Source: JAJTFW01 sp903922455
GTDB lineage: Bacteria > Bacteroidota > Bacteroidia > AKYH767-A > OLB10
Direction of reading: 5' to 3'
Assembly (NCBI GenBank): GCA_943329665.2
Contig: CALQEU020000014.1
Location: forward strand, 1 to 64,000
DNA: 64,000 nt
The notes under the pieces are model-generated. The model saw only the letters and a program-made list of their open reading frames with translations. It was not told the DNA's origin and did not search any database. Numbering within the stretch: the first letter of the stretch is position 1; each line of letters begins with the position of its first letter. Of this stretch, positions 53,756 through 61,896 are shown piece by piece. The position numbers and the translations under genes were made by a program.

Positions 53756-53940
53756 ATGACCCCAAAGGGGTCAAACCTTATTAGAAAAGAAATTGTATTT
53801 ATTTATCCTGACCCCAGCGGGGTCACACAACTCACGCGGGAAACAAACGCCGATGTTCTACGACGATGTGCAACCCGGATGGGGTTGGGATGGTCTTGGT
53901 GATTCGCTTCGCTAATAAGATTGAACCCCACTGGGGTTCT
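53756..53940. repeat. Palindrome-rich repeat unit, copy 2
   Basis: Same order of four palindromes as copy 1 at 53757-53773, 53809-53825, 53871-53887 and 53924-53938. The third (CAACCCGGATGGGGTTG) has lost part of its pairing and the fourth has an A in the centre, whereas the first two are unchanged. Confidence 0.85.
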
Positions 53941-54070
53941 TCCTCAAATGATTTTATTCGCTTGTGCATGCTTGGCAAAAAAACGGAAAAAAATATTTTT
54001 TTAATTGATTGAAATAGCTCGACTAAAAAATAATCAAAGCAATGGACAACATGCATCTATAAAAATCTTG

Positions 54071-54094
54071 AAGCTAGAAGCCAGCAGCTAGAAG
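54071..54094. repeat. Short direct repeat AGCTAGAAGC
   Basis: Two exact copies of AGCTAGAAGC with a 14-bp period, separated by CAGC, 60 bp beyond the arginase-family stop. Function unknown. Confidence 0.5.
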
Positions 54095-54153
54095 CTCAAC
54101 ACGATTACGTACTACAATCAATATTCACCAACAAATTCCTGCGCAAAAAAAAA

Positions 54154-55239
54154 CTACTTCACCAACCCATTCGATTTCGCTAGCACACCACATAAATGAA
54201 ATAACATTCTTGCCCCTACATTTCCATCCCAGTCATCTTTGCCTGGTGAAACTTCATTTAAATCGAAGCTGATTATTTTCTTCTTGCTCTTTGCTAACTC
54301 ACTCAACAAATAGGTGATTTCATGAAATTCGAATCCTCCGGGTACTGGTGTTCCAGTGTTTGGACATAATTTAGGATCGAGTCCATCAATGTCAAAACTA
54401 ATGTGTACATTTTGTGGAAGCGCGGCAATTATTTGATCACATTGTTTTTTCCACGACAGGCCTTCAAATTTATTCTTGCTTACATCTGCATAAGAAAACA
54501 AATCTACCCTACTTTTACTTTTCTTCACATAATCATTTTCTTCCGCACAAAAATCGCGAATTCCCACTTGTACTAGTTTTGAAATTTGTGATATTTCCAA
54601 TGCATTGTACATGATGGATGCATGGGAATACGTAAATCCTTCAAACGAATTTCTTAAATCCATATGAGCATCAATTTGCAAAATTCCATAATTGGAATAC
54701 TTATCAGCCAACGCTTTGAAAAACCCCAATGGCGTACTGTGATCACCGCCTACGAGTCCTACCAACTTACCTTTCTTTAACCATGACGAAGTTTGTCTAT
54801 ACACTTCATTAATCATCACGGCCGATCCTTCATTCACAGCATCCAATTGAGCCATCATCTTTGCATCTCGGGAAATATCTTTTCCCTTTTCCAATGCATC
54901 AATAATTTTGGAAACATTTTTCTTTAAGGCTTTACTTTGCTTAGCAAGATCATTGGATCCTTTCTCCATGGAAATTCCAACTTTCCATAAATCTTTAAAC
55001 TCAGGATGCAACAAATCTACTTGAGAGCTCGCCTCAAAAATAGCCTCTGGCCCTTTTGAAGTGCCACCTCCGTAACTTACCGTAGCTTCCCAAGGAACAG
55101 GAATTAAAACGATAGAAGATTCCTCGGAAGTAAATGGAAGTCCGAAAACATTTGCCGATTCCAAGGCAGGACCATTTTGATCAAAATTTCGAATTTTTTC
55201 TGCTTTGCTTTTAGCGGCACTTAGATTTAATTTCTTCAC
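54154..55239 (-). CDS. Arginase/agmatinase/formimidoylglutamase family hydrolase
   Basis: 361 residues of the ureohydrolase fold. All metal-binding motifs are present: VGGDHSTPLG, QIDAHMDLR, and SFDIDGLDPKLCP with a later FDLNEVSPGKDDWDGN, giving the His-Asp-x-Asp set for a binuclear Mn2+ centre. N-terminal VPWEATVSYGGGTSKGPEAI is the usual family entry. An insertion of about 50 residues with lysine-rich helices (SKALKKNVSKIIDALEKGKD) precedes the active site. Substrate could be agmatine, arginine or formimidoylglutamate; the hutH gene 22 kb away is too far to decide. Start is GTG at 55239; the promoter element is at 55258-55265. Confidence 0.88.
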   Translation of the reverse strand: MKKLNLSAAKSKAEKIRNFDQNGPALESANVFGLPFTSEESSIVLIPVPWEATVSYGGGTSKGPEAIFEASSQVDLLHPEFKDLWKVGISMEKGSNDLAKQSKALKKNVSKIIDALEKGKDISRDAKMMAQLDAVNEGSAVMINEVYRQTSSWLKKGKLVGLVGGDHSTPLGFFKALADKYSNYGILQIDAHMDLRNSFEGFTYSHASIMYNALEISQISKLVQVGIRDFCAEENDYVKKSKSRVDLFSYADVSKNKFEGLSWKKQCDQIIAALPQNVHISFDIDGLDPKLCPNTGTPVPGGFEFHEITYLLSELAKSKKKIISFDLNEVSPGKDDWDGNVGARMLFHLCGVLAKSNGLVK

Positions 55240-55257
55240 GTCGATTTGGATATGCTA

Positions 55258-55265
55258 CAAAGATA
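55258..55265 (-). promoter_or_regulatory. TAnnTTTG promoter element of the arginase-family gene
   Basis: Minus-strand TATCTTTG, exact match, 18 nt before the GTG start. Confidence 0.6.
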
Positions 55266-55297
55266 AACCAACCAACGGAATTCAAAAAACAGGAGTA

Positions 55298-56347
55298 TTA
55301 TTTACTCCTTGGGAGTGAAAAAGTAAAACGAGTTCCTTTCCCCACCTCACTATCCACTTGAACACCTTCTCCTAGGGCTTCTAAAATATGCTTTACAATA
55401 GCTAATCCCAATCCGGTACCCCCTTGATCACGAGATCGGCTTTTATCGACACGATAAAAACGTTCGAATAATCGTGGTAGATGCACCTTTTCTATTCCAA
55501 TACCATTATCTTCCACATCAACGATTACTTTATCATCCGATTCTGTAAGTCGCACTTTCGTCACTCCATCCTTTACTCCATACTTTATTGAATTCACTAT
55601 AAAGTTCACCAAAATTTGACGAACCATATCCTTATCGGAATACACGTAAAATGGTTTATCCTCATTAGTCTCCATTTTTATGGTTACGCCTCTTTCTTTT
55701 GATTGCAACTCTACTGACTCAATAATATCATGAGCTAAATCATGCAAATCGAATGTACGCAGCTCAACAATTAATTCACCTGACTCCAAGCGCGAAATAC
55801 TTTCAAGATCATCCACCATACTTATTAATCGGTCGATGCCCTTGCTCGCTTTATTGAGGTAGTGAATGTTCACATCAGTATCCTCAATACCTCCGTCTAA
55901 CAAAGTATGAATGTAACCTTGCACGGAAAAGACAGGTGTTTTTAATTCATGAGAAACATTACTTAAAAATTCACGACGATAAATTTCAACTTGCTTCAGA
56001 TTATCAATTTCTTCCTTTGACTCATTACTCCATTCATATAGCACTTTATTAATTTCATTAGAAACATTCACACGATTCTCGTCAATAGGTCGGATCACAT
56101 CCTTTGGATTTCGGATTTTTAAAATCTGCCTATAAATTTGCATCAAATTATCCTTAATATATTTTTTCTGCAATTGCTTAATCAAAACATAGCTGATTAA
56201 AAACATCACCAAAAAAGAGGCAACAAAAAAATTAGACGACAGATCCATCTTAAAATAAAAGGCCAATAAAAGATCCATGACCACCAGCAGCGCAGACAAA
56301 AAGGCGGCAACAAGTATTGTTAATAATTTTGGAGATATACTTTTCAT
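55298..56347 (-). CDS. Sensor histidine kinase PhoR-like
   Basis: 349 residues from ATG 56347 (a GTG 12 nt upstream is less likely). Two N-terminal membrane helices (LLTILVAAFLSALLVVMDLLLAFYF and FFVASFLVMFLISYVLI) with almost no periplasmic loop, a helical linker, HisKA with the phosphoacceptor in NVSHELKTPVFSVQGY, and HATPase with IVNSIKYG, DNGIGIEK and GGTGLGLAIVKH. The lack of a periplasmic domain fits PhoR, which senses phosphate status through the Pst transporter. It follows the phoB-like gene by 77 bp and both are near pstS-pstC, so phosphate sensing is the best guess. PhoR's usual PAS domain is not obvious. Confidence 0.85.
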   Translation of the reverse strand: MKSISPKLLTILVAAFLSALLVVMDLLLAFYFKMDLSSNFFVASFLVMFLISYVLIKQLQKKYIKDNLMQIYRQILKIRNPKDVIRPIDENRVNVSNEINKVLYEWSNESKEEIDNLKQVEIYRREFLSNVSHELKTPVFSVQGYIHTLLDGGIEDTDVNIHYLNKASKGIDRLISMVDDLESISRLESGELIVELRTFDLHDLAHDIIESVELQSKERGVTIKMETNEDKPFYVYSDKDMVRQILVNFIVNSIKYGVKDGVTKVRLTESDDKVIVDVEDNGIGIEKVHLPRLFERFYRVDKSRSRDQGGTGLGLAIVKHILEALGEGVQVDSEVGKGTRFTFSLPRSK

Positions 56348-56424
56348 GTGAAGACCCACGAAATTACTAAAAAACTTTCACTACTGTCTATTAAATAGAC
56401 AAAGCAATAGAAAAAGAAAACGAT

Positions 56425-57105
56425 TTAAATATCGAATTTATACCCAATTCCTTTTATGGTCTTGATGACATCATCTCCTAATTTCTCACGAATTTTTCGG
56501 ATGTGCACATCAATGGTTCGATCGCCTACAACAATTTCAGAACCCCACACTCTTGAAAGAATATCTTCGCGTGTAAATACTCTTCCCGGCTTAGAAGTAA
56601 GTAAGGACAACAATTCAAATTCCTTTCTCGGGAAAGAGATGGGCTCATCATTTTTATAAACCAAGTAGCTATCTCGATCAATTCGCATATTTCCGATTTG
56701 AACCGCAGGAGTTTCTTGGTTAAAGCTAGTTCTTCTCAAAAGCGCTTTAATTCTAGAAGTTAAAATTCGTGGTTTAATCGGCTTAGAGATATAATCATCT
56801 GCACCAACATCAAATCCCGCAAGCTGCGAATACTCCTCATTTCGTGCTGTTAAAAATGCAATAAGAATATGCTCTAACTCCTTTGACTCACGGATGCGTC
56901 TACAAGCTTCAATACCGTCCATTTCCGGCATCATAATATCCAAAATAATTAATTGTGGAACTTCTCGCTTTGCTATTTCAACGGCCTCTGCTCCATTTTT
57001 TGCTAAAAGTACAATGTAACCTTCCTTCTTTAGATTGTACTCCATGAACTCCAAAATGTCTGGTTCATCATCAACAAGAAGAATTTTAATCGATTCGTTT
57101 GTCAT
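56425..57105 (-). CDS. OmpR/PhoB-family response regulator, phosphate type likely
   Basis: 226 residues from ATG 57105; six extra codons are possible upstream. Receiver with acidic pair in KILLVDDEPDILEF, acceptor Asp in LIILDIMMPEMDG, and conserved Lys in YISKPIKPRIL, followed by a winged helix (FPRKEFELLSLLTSKPGRVFTREDIL ... VVGDRTIDVHIRKIREKLG ... IKGIGYKFDI). The recognition-helix region RTIDVHIRKIREKLG is the PhoB/OmpR type. It heads a two-gene operon with the PhoR-like kinase. Three 11-bp-spaced hexamers lie upstream, suggesting autoregulation as in the classical pho system. Confidence 0.88.
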   Translation of the reverse strand: MTNESIKILLVDDEPDILEFMEYNLKKEGYIVLLAKNGAEAVEIAKREVPQLIILDIMMPEMDGIEACRRIRESKELEHILIAFLTARNEEYSQLAGFDVGADDYISKPIKPRILTSRIKALLRRTSFNQETPAVQIGNMRIDRDSYLVYKNDEPISFPRKEFELLSLLTSKPGRVFTREDILSRVWGSEIVVGDRTIDVHIRKIREKLGDDVIKTIKGIGYKFDI

Positions 57106-57120
57106 ATTTCTATAATGATG

Positions 57121-57128
57121 CAAAGAAA
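57121..57128 (-). promoter_or_regulatory. Likely -7 element of phoB-phoR
   Basis: Minus-strand TTTCTTTG, one mismatch from TAnnTTTG, 15 nt before the phoB-like ATG and 10 bp downstream of the last CTTAA-type repeat. Confidence 0.4.
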
Positions 57129-57138
57129 GATTGTCAAT

Positions 57139-57166
57139 ATTAACAAATTATTAAGAAGCAGTTAAG
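57139..57166 (-). promoter_or_regulatory. Candidate Pho-box array upstream of phoB-phoR
   Basis: On the minus strand the hexamers CTTAAC (57161-57166), CTTAAT (57150-57155) and GTTAAT (57139-57144) start exactly 11 bp apart, placing them on one face of the helix. The promoter-proximal copy is 10 bp from the -7 element, close to the spacing of E. coli Pho boxes. Interpretation as PhoB operator is inference. Confidence 0.6.
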
Positions 57167-57266
57167 TATATGCAGTATTTAATATTGGAGATCAACAATG
57201 TTACTCCTTTTTTGGACTATAAAAATACTGATTTCCCAGTATTTTTAAATTAAACTAACAAGTCGA

Positions 57267-57294
57267 CTTAACCTTAAGTTAAAACTAACTTAAT
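57267..57294 (+). promoter_or_regulatory. Candidate Pho-box array upstream of the TonB-dependent receptor
   Basis: CTTAAC (57267-57272), GTTAAA (57278-57283) and CTTAAT (57289-57294) start exactly 11 bp apart; a degenerate GTTTTT follows in phase at 57300. The GAATTTTG -7-like element at 57316-57323 is 10 bp after that fourth position. Confidence 0.6.
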
Positions 57295-57340
57295 CTTTAG
57301 TTTTTACTTAATAAAGAATTTTGCAATGGAACTAAAAGAT

Positions 57341-60157
57341 ATGAAAAATTTAATTATTACGATTGCAATCGTTTGTCTTTCTGCTATTTGCGGAAATTCG
57401 ATCAGTGCTCAAACGGGATCTATTTCCGGGACACTCACTGATAAAATTAATTCAGAAACCTTAATTGGTGCTACTGTGACTTTAGAAGGCACTTCTTTAG
57501 GAGCAGTTACTGATATTGATGGCAAATATACCATTGATAAAATAACAGAAGGTATCTATACTGTTAAGATATCCTTTATCGGTTATGATCCCATCACAGA
57601 ACCTAATGTACATGTTAAGGCTGGAACGAAAACAATTCTCGATTTAAAATTAAGTACCAATGCTAAGGTATTAAAAGGTGCTGATGTGATGTCAACCCGA
57701 ATAACCAATACTGAAAATGCTGTATTGGCTGATATGCGTTCATCTTCACAAATTGTTAATGGAATTTCGAGTCAGCAAATTTCTAAAACACAAGATCGAA
57801 ATGCTTCTGAAGTTATTCGTCGCTTACCGGGTGTAAGTATTATGGATGATCGATTCATTGTGATTAGAGGTTTGAGCGAAAGATACAATACTGTGTTATT
57901 GAATGGGGCTATGGCTCCCAGTTCGGAAACCGACAAAAAAGCATTTTCATTTGATATTATTCCAAGCTCTATGTTAGAACGCGTAATGATTTACAAAACG
58001 GGAGCGCCAGAATTACCAGGTGAATTTGCAGGTGGTATTGTAAAAATTTACACTAAAAATATTCCTGACGAAGATTTCATTTCAGCAGGGATGAGTATTG
58101 GAATCAGAAGCAATACAACATTTAAAACTTTCAATCGCGCCTCTTTAAGTAAAACCGATTGGTTGGGGATGGACAATGGAAGTCGTGATTTACCCAATGA
58201 ATTTCCTGAAAACGTTGCAGGTTTAAATATAGCTGATCAAGTAGCACTCGCTAAACTTTTGCCAAACACTTGGATTGCTAAAGAAAAATCAGCGCCCATC
58301 GATCAACGATTTAACTTATCCTTTGCGAAAAAAATTAAATTGGGAAAAGTAATTGTATCGAATATTACGGGTGTAAACTATTCGAATACAAACGAAGTAA
58401 GAGAGGCGGAGAATTTAAACTACAACCAATTTGACATCATCAACAATGTAAGTGACACCATTTACAATTTTGAAGATCATACTTCGACCAATAAAATTTC
58501 TGTGGGCGTACTTAGCAACTTTACTTTTCTACTCAATACAAGAAACAAAATTGAATTTAGAAATATTTACAATCAAACGGGATCCAATAGCACAAGTATC
58601 CGAACTGGCTCCAACATGGAAGAAGGAAATGCAGTTAGAAATTATGCATTCCGATACACTGAAAGACAACTTTATTCTGGACAGCTTTCTGGCTCTCATG
58701 ACTTCAATCAAAACAGAAGCAATATCAACTGGACAGCAGGATATAGCATGACGCATAATAACGAACCTGACTATCGCCGCATCCGTACTTTCAATAGTTT
58801 AGTAGATAATTCTTCAACGTACTATACTCAAGTAAATAGTACCGCTTCACAAGCTGATGCCGGTCGATTTTATTCTACGCTTGATGAAAATGCATTTATG
58901 TTAGCTGGAAATTTAGAACAAGAAGTTGTTAAACTAAGCGAAACACGTAAGGTTACTATGCGCATTGGTTTTTATACAGAAACAAAAAGCAGAACCTTTG
59001 ATGCTCGTTGGTTAGCATATACTAAGTCAAGAACAGATAAATTTGATAATGATTTATTACTCCTTCCTATTGATCAAATCTTTTCACAAAACAATTTTAA
59101 TGATTCCACTGGATTTAAAATTACAGAAGGAACGAATGGTACAGACAGCTACACTGCCGACAATCAACTTTCAGCAGTTTACATCGGAAGCACATGGCCT
59201 GTTACAGACCGTTTAAATATTTCTGGTGGCGTTCGATTTGAAGCCAATCAATTAATTCTAGAAAGTGCTGACAACAATGGCAAGCCTTTGAAAATCGAGA
59301 ATCCGGTAAACAGTTTCTTACCTTCTGTCAACATTAGTTATAATGTAAGTGAGAAATCATTACTTCGACTTGCCTATGCAAAGACATTAAATCGCCCAGA
59401 GTTTAGAGAAATTGCACCGTTCGCTTACTATGATTTCGTATTTAACAATGTCCTTTTTGGAAACACTGAATTAGAAACTCCAACCATTGACAACTTCGAC
59501 TTAAGATGGGAAAATTATCCATCGGCAGGTGAGTTAATTTCAGTAGGTGTATTTTACAAATCATTTACGAATCCAATAGAACAATACTTCAAGCCAGGCG
59601 CTGGTTCGGGTGGTACAAGAAATTTCATCTTCAAAAACGCACCTACTGCTTATAGCACTGGATTAGAATTGGAAGTAAGAAAATCGTTAGAACCCATTTT
59701 CAAAGCTGGATTCTTCAGTATGCTTTCTGTTGGAATGAATGCCTCTTATATTTATAGTCGAGTGCAACTTGGAGACGAAGCGGTAGGACAAAAAAAATCC
59801 AGAATCATGATGGGTCAATCTCCCTATGTAGTGAACACGGGGATTTACTATAATAATTCTGCACACAAACTTCAATGCAACATTCAATACAATATCATTG
59901 GTGAAAGATTATTCGTTGTAGGAACAGAAGGCACACCCGATGTGTATGAACTCCCAAGAAACGTTATTGATTTCTCTGTTACAAAAAACATCGGAAAAAA
60001 TTTCGAAATAAAAGCAGGAGTTCAAGATTTGCTTAATCAAGCAGTGGTTTTAAGACAAGATTCCAATGAAGATGGAAAAATTAGCTCAAAAGACGAATTG
60101 ATTTATAGCTACAAACGTGGCACCTACTATACATTAGGATTTGTTGTAAGATATTAG
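57341..60157 (+). CDS. TonB-dependent outer-membrane receptor of the phosphate island
   Basis: 938 residues from ATG 57341, which gives a normal signal peptide (MKNLIITIAIVCLSAICGNS ... ISAQ); ATG 57326 adds five residues and is possible. Domains: carboxypeptidase-regulatory-like beta sandwich (about 25-110, GSISGTLTDKINSETLIGAT), plug (about 130-250, with VIRRLPGVSIMDDRFIVIRG, SERYNTVLLNG and the ELPGEFAGGIVKIYT segment), then a long beta barrel ending GTYYTLGFVVRY. No SusD-like partner is adjacent; a lipoprotein follows after a terminator. Before the last strand there is an EF-hand-like DSNEDGKISSKDE. Position between phoBR and pstS plus a CTTAA array suggests induction under phosphate limitation. 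Ligand unknown. Confidence 0.92.
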   Translation: MKNLIITIAIVCLSAICGNSISAQTGSISGTLTDKINSETLIGATVTLEGTSLGAVTDIDGKYTIDKITEGIYTVKISFIGYDPITEPNVHVKAGTKTILDLKLSTNAKVLKGADVMSTRITNTENAVLADMRSSSQIVNGISSQQISKTQDRNASEVIRRLPGVSIMDDRFIVIRGLSERYNTVLLNGAMAPSSETDKKAFSFDIIPSSMLERVMIYKTGAPELPGEFAGGIVKIYTKNIPDEDFISAGMSIGIRSNTTFKTFNRASLSKTDWLGMDNGSRDLPNEFPENVAGLNIADQVALAKLLPNTWIAKEKSAPIDQRFNLSFAKKIKLGKVIVSNITGVNYSNTNEVREAENLNYNQFDIINNVSDTIYNFEDHTSTNKISVGVLSNFTFLLNTRNKIEFRNIYNQTGSNSTSIRTGSNMEEGNAVRNYAFRYTERQLYSGQLSGSHDFNQNRSNINWTAGYSMTHNNEPDYRRIRTFNSLVDNSSTYYTQVNSTASQADAGRFYSTLDENAFMLAGNLEQEVVKLSETRKVTMRIGFYTETKSRTFDARWLAYTKSRTDKFDNDLLLLPIDQIFSQNNFNDSTGFKITEGTNGTDSYTADNQLSAVYIGSTWPVTDRLNISGGVRFEANQLILESADNNGKPLKIENPVNSFLPSVNISYNVSEKSLLRLAYAKTLNRPEFREIAPFAYYDFVFNNVLFGNTELETPTIDNFDLRWENYPSAGELISVGVFYKSFTNPIEQYFKPGAGSGGTRNFIFKNAPTAYSTGLELEVRKSLEPIFKAGFFSMLSVGMNASYIYSRVQLGDEAVGQKKSRIMMGQSPYVVNTGIYYNNSAHKLQCNIQYNIIGERLFVVGTEGTPDVYELPRNVIDFSVTKNIGKNFEIKAGVQDLLNQAVVLRQDSNEDGKISSKDELIYSYKRGTYYTLGFVVRY

Positions 60158-60172
60158 TTGATGATTTATTGA

Positions 60173-60209
60173 TCGCGGAGTTTACTCGAAGAGTAGGCTC
60201 CGCTTTTTT
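60173..60209 (+). terminator. Terminator after the TonB-dependent receptor gene
   Basis: Stem GCGGAG / CTCCGC (60175-60180 and 60198-60203) with an inner TACTC / GAGTA pairing, then six T. Confidence 0.85.
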
Positions 60210-60212
60210 CAT

Positions 60213-60240
60213 CTTAATAATTACTTTAAATTGGGATAAC
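60213..60240 (+). promoter_or_regulatory. Degenerate CTTAA array upstream of the beta-helix lipoprotein
   Basis: CTTAAT (60213-60218), CTTTAA (60224-60229) and GATAAC (60235-60240) stand 11 bp apart; only the first is a good match to the hexamer seen in the other three promoters. Confidence 0.3.
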
Positions 60241-60292
60241 AGTAACAACACAACAGCACCGTAATATTGCATTGGAACTAATATAAAATAAA

Positions 60293-61675
60293 ATGAAAAA
60301 TTTAAGAAAGATCAAATCGAATCTATTATTACTATCGGTTATGACTTTAACCCTTTTAAGCGCTTGCAAAAAGGATGAAGATAATAACGATAATACTACA
60401 CCAGGAAATGTAGTAAACTTCACAACTACCGTTTTATCAAATGGCACGGTGCAAGTAGAAGGAAGTAGCAATCAAAACTACACTTTTCTAAACACTAAAA
60501 AATACCTCTTAAAAGGATTTGTTTACGTAGAAGAAGGTGGAACATTAACTGTTCAACCAGGAACTATAATTAAAGGAGATAAAATCACCAAAGGCACTCT
60601 AATAGTTAAACGCGGTGGTAAAATACAAGCAACTGGAACAGCAGCAAATCCAATCATTTTCACATCAGCTGAAGCTGTTGGTTCACGAAATCCTGGTGAT
60701 TGGGGTGGTATCATTATCTGTGGAAAAGCTCCAATCAATTTACCTGGTGGAGAAGGACAAATTGAAGGGGGACCTGATGCTTTATATGGAGGAACTAATT
60801 CTTCTGACAATTCTGGATCAATGCAATATGTACGTATTGAATATGCAGGAATCCCATTTCAACCCAATCAAGAAATTAATGGATTAACTCTAGGTGGTGT
60901 AGGTAGTGCTACTACAATTGACTACATTCAAATTTCCTTTTGTGGTGATGATTCGTATGAAATGTTTGGCGGCAACGTAAATTTAAAACATATCATTGCT
61001 TATAAATCTACAGACGATGATTTTGATACTGACAATGGTTATACAGGTAAAATACAATTTGGAGTTGTATTAAGAGATGCTAATATTGCGGATGTATCAG
61101 GATCTAATGGTTTTGAATCTGACAATGATGCTGCAGGATCTACGGTAACACCAATCACTAAAGCAATCTTCTCTAACATCAGTATATTTGGCCCTAAACA
61201 AGACACGAGTTTGTCAGTTAATTCTAATTTTAAAAGAGGAGCGCATCTACGCAGAAACACGCAGACATGCATTTACAACTCTTTAATTTCAGGTTATCCT
61301 GTTGGGCTTTTAATTGATGGTACAAACTGCGAAAACAGTGCTTCAGCATCTGACTTGCAGTTTAAAAACAACATTATTGCATCTTGCAATACTCCATTAG
61401 CAGTAGCAAGTGGTTCTACATTTAATATTAGCACTTGGTTTAATGATATTACTTTTGGAAACAGCATTCAATACGACAATGCTAATTTAGCTGCAGATCC
61501 TTACGCATCCACACCAAATTTCTTACCTGTTGCTGGATCAGCCTTACTTAGCGGAGCAGATTTCACTGGATTAAACTTATCAAGCTTTCAGCAAGTAACA
61601 TACAGAGGCGCATTTGGAACCACTAACTGGACACAAGGTTGGGCCAACTGGGATCCACAAAATACTGCCTATTAA
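60293..61675 (+). CDS. Beta-helix-like surface lipoprotein of the phosphate island
   Basis: 460 residues. Lipoprotein signal with lipobox LLSAC (KK follows), an acidic Asp/Asn linker, then a right-handed parallel beta-helix-like body: KYLLKGFVYVEEGGTLTVQPG, GTIIKG, GTLIVKRGGKIQATGTAANP, IIFTSAEAVG, then GDWGGIIICGKAPINLPGGE and further turns with FEIYGG-like SYEMFGGNVN. The ending TNWTQGWANWDPQNTAY is characteristic of a Bacteroidota family sometimes misannotated as multidrug transporter and often found beside a TonB-dependent receptor. Likely a surface partner of the receptor for ligand capture. Enzymatic activity cannot be claimed. Confidence 0.82.
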   Translation: MKNLRKIKSNLLLLSVMTLTLLSACKKDEDNNDNTTPGNVVNFTTTVLSNGTVQVEGSSNQNYTFLNTKKYLLKGFVYVEEGGTLTVQPGTIIKGDKITKGTLIVKRGGKIQATGTAANPIIFTSAEAVGSRNPGDWGGIIICGKAPINLPGGEGQIEGGPDALYGGTNSSDNSGSMQYVRIEYAGIPFQPNQEINGLTLGGVGSATTIDYIQISFCGDDSYEMFGGNVNLKHIIAYKSTDDDFDTDNGYTGKIQFGVVLRDANIADVSGSNGFESDNDAAGSTVTPITKAIFSNISIFGPKQDTSLSVNSNFKRGAHLRRNTQTCIYNSLISGYPVGLLIDGTNCENSASASDLQFKNNIIASCNTPLAVASGSTFNISTWFNDITFGNSIQYDNANLAADPYASTPNFLPVAGSALLSGADFTGLNLSSFQQVTYRGAFGTTNWTQGWANWDPQNTAY

Positions 61676-61697
61676 CCAACTTTTAGCTTTTCCTTCC

Positions 61698-61863
61698 TTA
61701 AAAACCAACTTCTAGTATATTTTAGTCCTATCTGCTAGTCCTTTTTCACCAATACTTCTTTAAAAAATAGTTCCGTAGACTTGGCTATGCAACAATTTTT
61801 TAAAATCGTCTTGGCAAAAAAATACGTCGCAGCTTTGAACTAAAATATACTAGGAATTGGTTT
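61698..61863. mobile_element. MITE-like imperfect palindrome, about 165 bp
   Basis: Outer arms 61705-61726 and 61839-61860 are inverted repeats with 20 of 22 positions matching; inner arms 61760-61778 and 61785-61803 match at 16 of 19. The 33-35 nt between inner and outer arms on each side are also recognisably complementary, so the whole element can fold into one long hairpin. No coding sequence inside. It sits between the lipoprotein stop and a terminator that begins at 61864, as if inserted there. No second copy was noticed in this window. Confidence 0.6.
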
Positions 61864-61896
61864 AAAAGCCTTCAATTCTAAATTGAGGGCTTTTTT
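61864..61896 (+). terminator. Terminator beyond the palindromic element
   Basis: 14-bp stem AAAAGCCTTCAATT / AATTGAGGGCTTTT (61864-61877 and 61881-61894, one G-T pair), loop CTA, T-run. Confidence 0.88.

Larger units (their letters stand above)
53413..54153. other. Gene-free interval with palindromic repeats
   Basis: About 740 bp without a credible gene between the clpB terminator and the arginase-family stop. It contains the two copies of the palindrome-rich unit annotated separately, an 87-bp AT-rich spacer between them (53669-53755), an AT-rich stretch at 53941-54060 and two copies of AGCTAGAAGC at 54071-54080 and 54085-54094. Confidence 0.7.

Noticed and set aside
53487..53940. Possible CRISPR array
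   Set aside because: Only two long, diverged copies with internal palindromes; no regular short repeats with unique spacers and no cas genes.
53832..54056. Minus-strand open frame over the repeat region
   Set aside because: Spans palindromic repeat copy 2; the reading frame follows repeats and shows no protein-like composition.
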